Assembly: GCF_000716715.1 (NCBI RefSeq)
Contig: NZ_JNYJ01000052.1
Coordinates: 10,578-74,577 of the forward strand
Length of the DNA: 64,000 bases
Reading direction: 5' to 3'
From: Dactylosporangium aurantiacum
GTDB taxonomy: Bacteria > Actinomycetota > Actinomycetes > Mycobacteriales > Micromonosporaceae
Shown one piece after another: positions 63,327 to 64,000 of this stretch. The translations under genes were made by a program, and so were the position numbers. The notes beneath the pieces are model-generated. The model saw nothing but the letters and a program-made list of their open reading frames with translations. It had not been told where the DNA came from and made no database searches. How positions within the stretch are numbered: the first letter of the stretch is position 1; every line of letters begins with the position of its first letter.

Positions 63327-63333
63327 GATTAGG
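63319..63333. promoter_or_regulatory. CCTAA-CACGA-TTAGG dyad over the TetR start codon
   Basis: 5-bp perfect arms, 15 bp in all, covering the GTG start. Similar to the first TetR cassette, the candidate operator touches the start codon, so transcription and translation start would be blocked together. No ribosome site is obvious. Confidence 0.4.
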
Positions 63334-63407
63334 AGTGTGGGCCGGCGCGGCGGGTCGTGTCAAGCCGATCCCGAAGGTCCGCGGCCGGGAGCGGCCGACA
63401 AAACGGT

Positions 63408-63447
63408 GCACGGCTGAGGCGCGGTGGTCACCGTGCCTCAGCCGTGC
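63408..63447. terminator. terminator hairpin after the xylanase gene
   Basis: Perfect 13-bp stem (63408-63420 and 63435-63447) with a 14-nt loop, 17 nt beyond the stop of the minus-strand xylanase gene. Confidence 0.7.
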
Positions 63448-63464
63448 CGTGTGCGGATGTCCGG

Positions 63465-64000
<536 letters not shown>

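Overview
This 64-kb window is very GC-rich chromosomal DNA (most third codon positions are G or C). The gene families point to a soil actinomycete: SigE-type and ECF sigma factors with paired membrane proteins, SpoIIE phosphatase, MEDS/DICT sensory proteins, XRE/MmyB regulators, a class F sortase, a secreted GH11 xylanase with CBM2 and a cutinase with a ricin-type lectin. Micromonosporaceae is my best guess by gene style, but no rRNA or housekeeping marker confirms it. I found no tRNA, rRNA, CRISPR array, intact insertion sequence or prophage.

Layout. 1-2.5 kb: end of an FtsX-like permease, then an ArsR-type regulator/SRPBCC operon read the other way. 2.5-5.85 kb: a lower-GC, gene-poor stretch with two hypothetical genes flanked by inverted fragments of an IS5-type transposase. 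5.85-9.1 kb: a PET-hydrolase-like cutinase and an FAD monooxygenase that face each other and have both lost their 3' ends at one junction. 9.1-18.7 kb: P450, glutamate decarboxylase, pseudogene debris, an XRE/MmyB regulator with a repeat-coded tail, alcohol dehydrogenase, cupin, aldo/keto reductase, and a TetR/MDMPI cassette. 18.7-36.5 kb: two SigE-sigma/membrane-protein pairs, SDR, SpoIIE phosphatase, MMPL and AI-2E transporters, fatty acid desaturase, an MFS-ABM fusion and an orphan histidine kinase. 36.6-42.7 kb: isocitrate dehydrogenase, a DUF6671 protein and small MarR-like regulator that appear to share an operator, then a signalling set (DICT, MEDS-STAS, RsbW-like kinase).

42.7-50.4 kb is the most coherent system. 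It holds an RpiR regulator, two secreted S51 (cyanophycinase-type) peptidases, a polar amino-acid ABC transporter and an M20 peptidase. A 16-bp dyad of the form TGtAAC-N4-GTTACA lies in both promoter regions. I infer a co-regulated extracellular peptide or beta-aspartyl-polymer scavenging regulon.

50.4-57.3 kb holds ECF sigma/anti-sigma, sortase F with a DUF4397 surface protein, a secreted trefoil-like protein and a large NB-ARC regulator. 57.3-64 kb has a hypothetical protein, two very small proteins, a frameshifted STAND-like NTPase with a helical-repeat tail, a second TetR/MDMPI cassette and the 3' end of a GH11 xylanase gene.

Several intergenic spaces carry perfect hairpins that look like terminators. 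Relics (transposase, LuxR regulator, molybdopterin oxidoreductase, MmyB domain, TPR protein) show gene decay in the first 22 kb.
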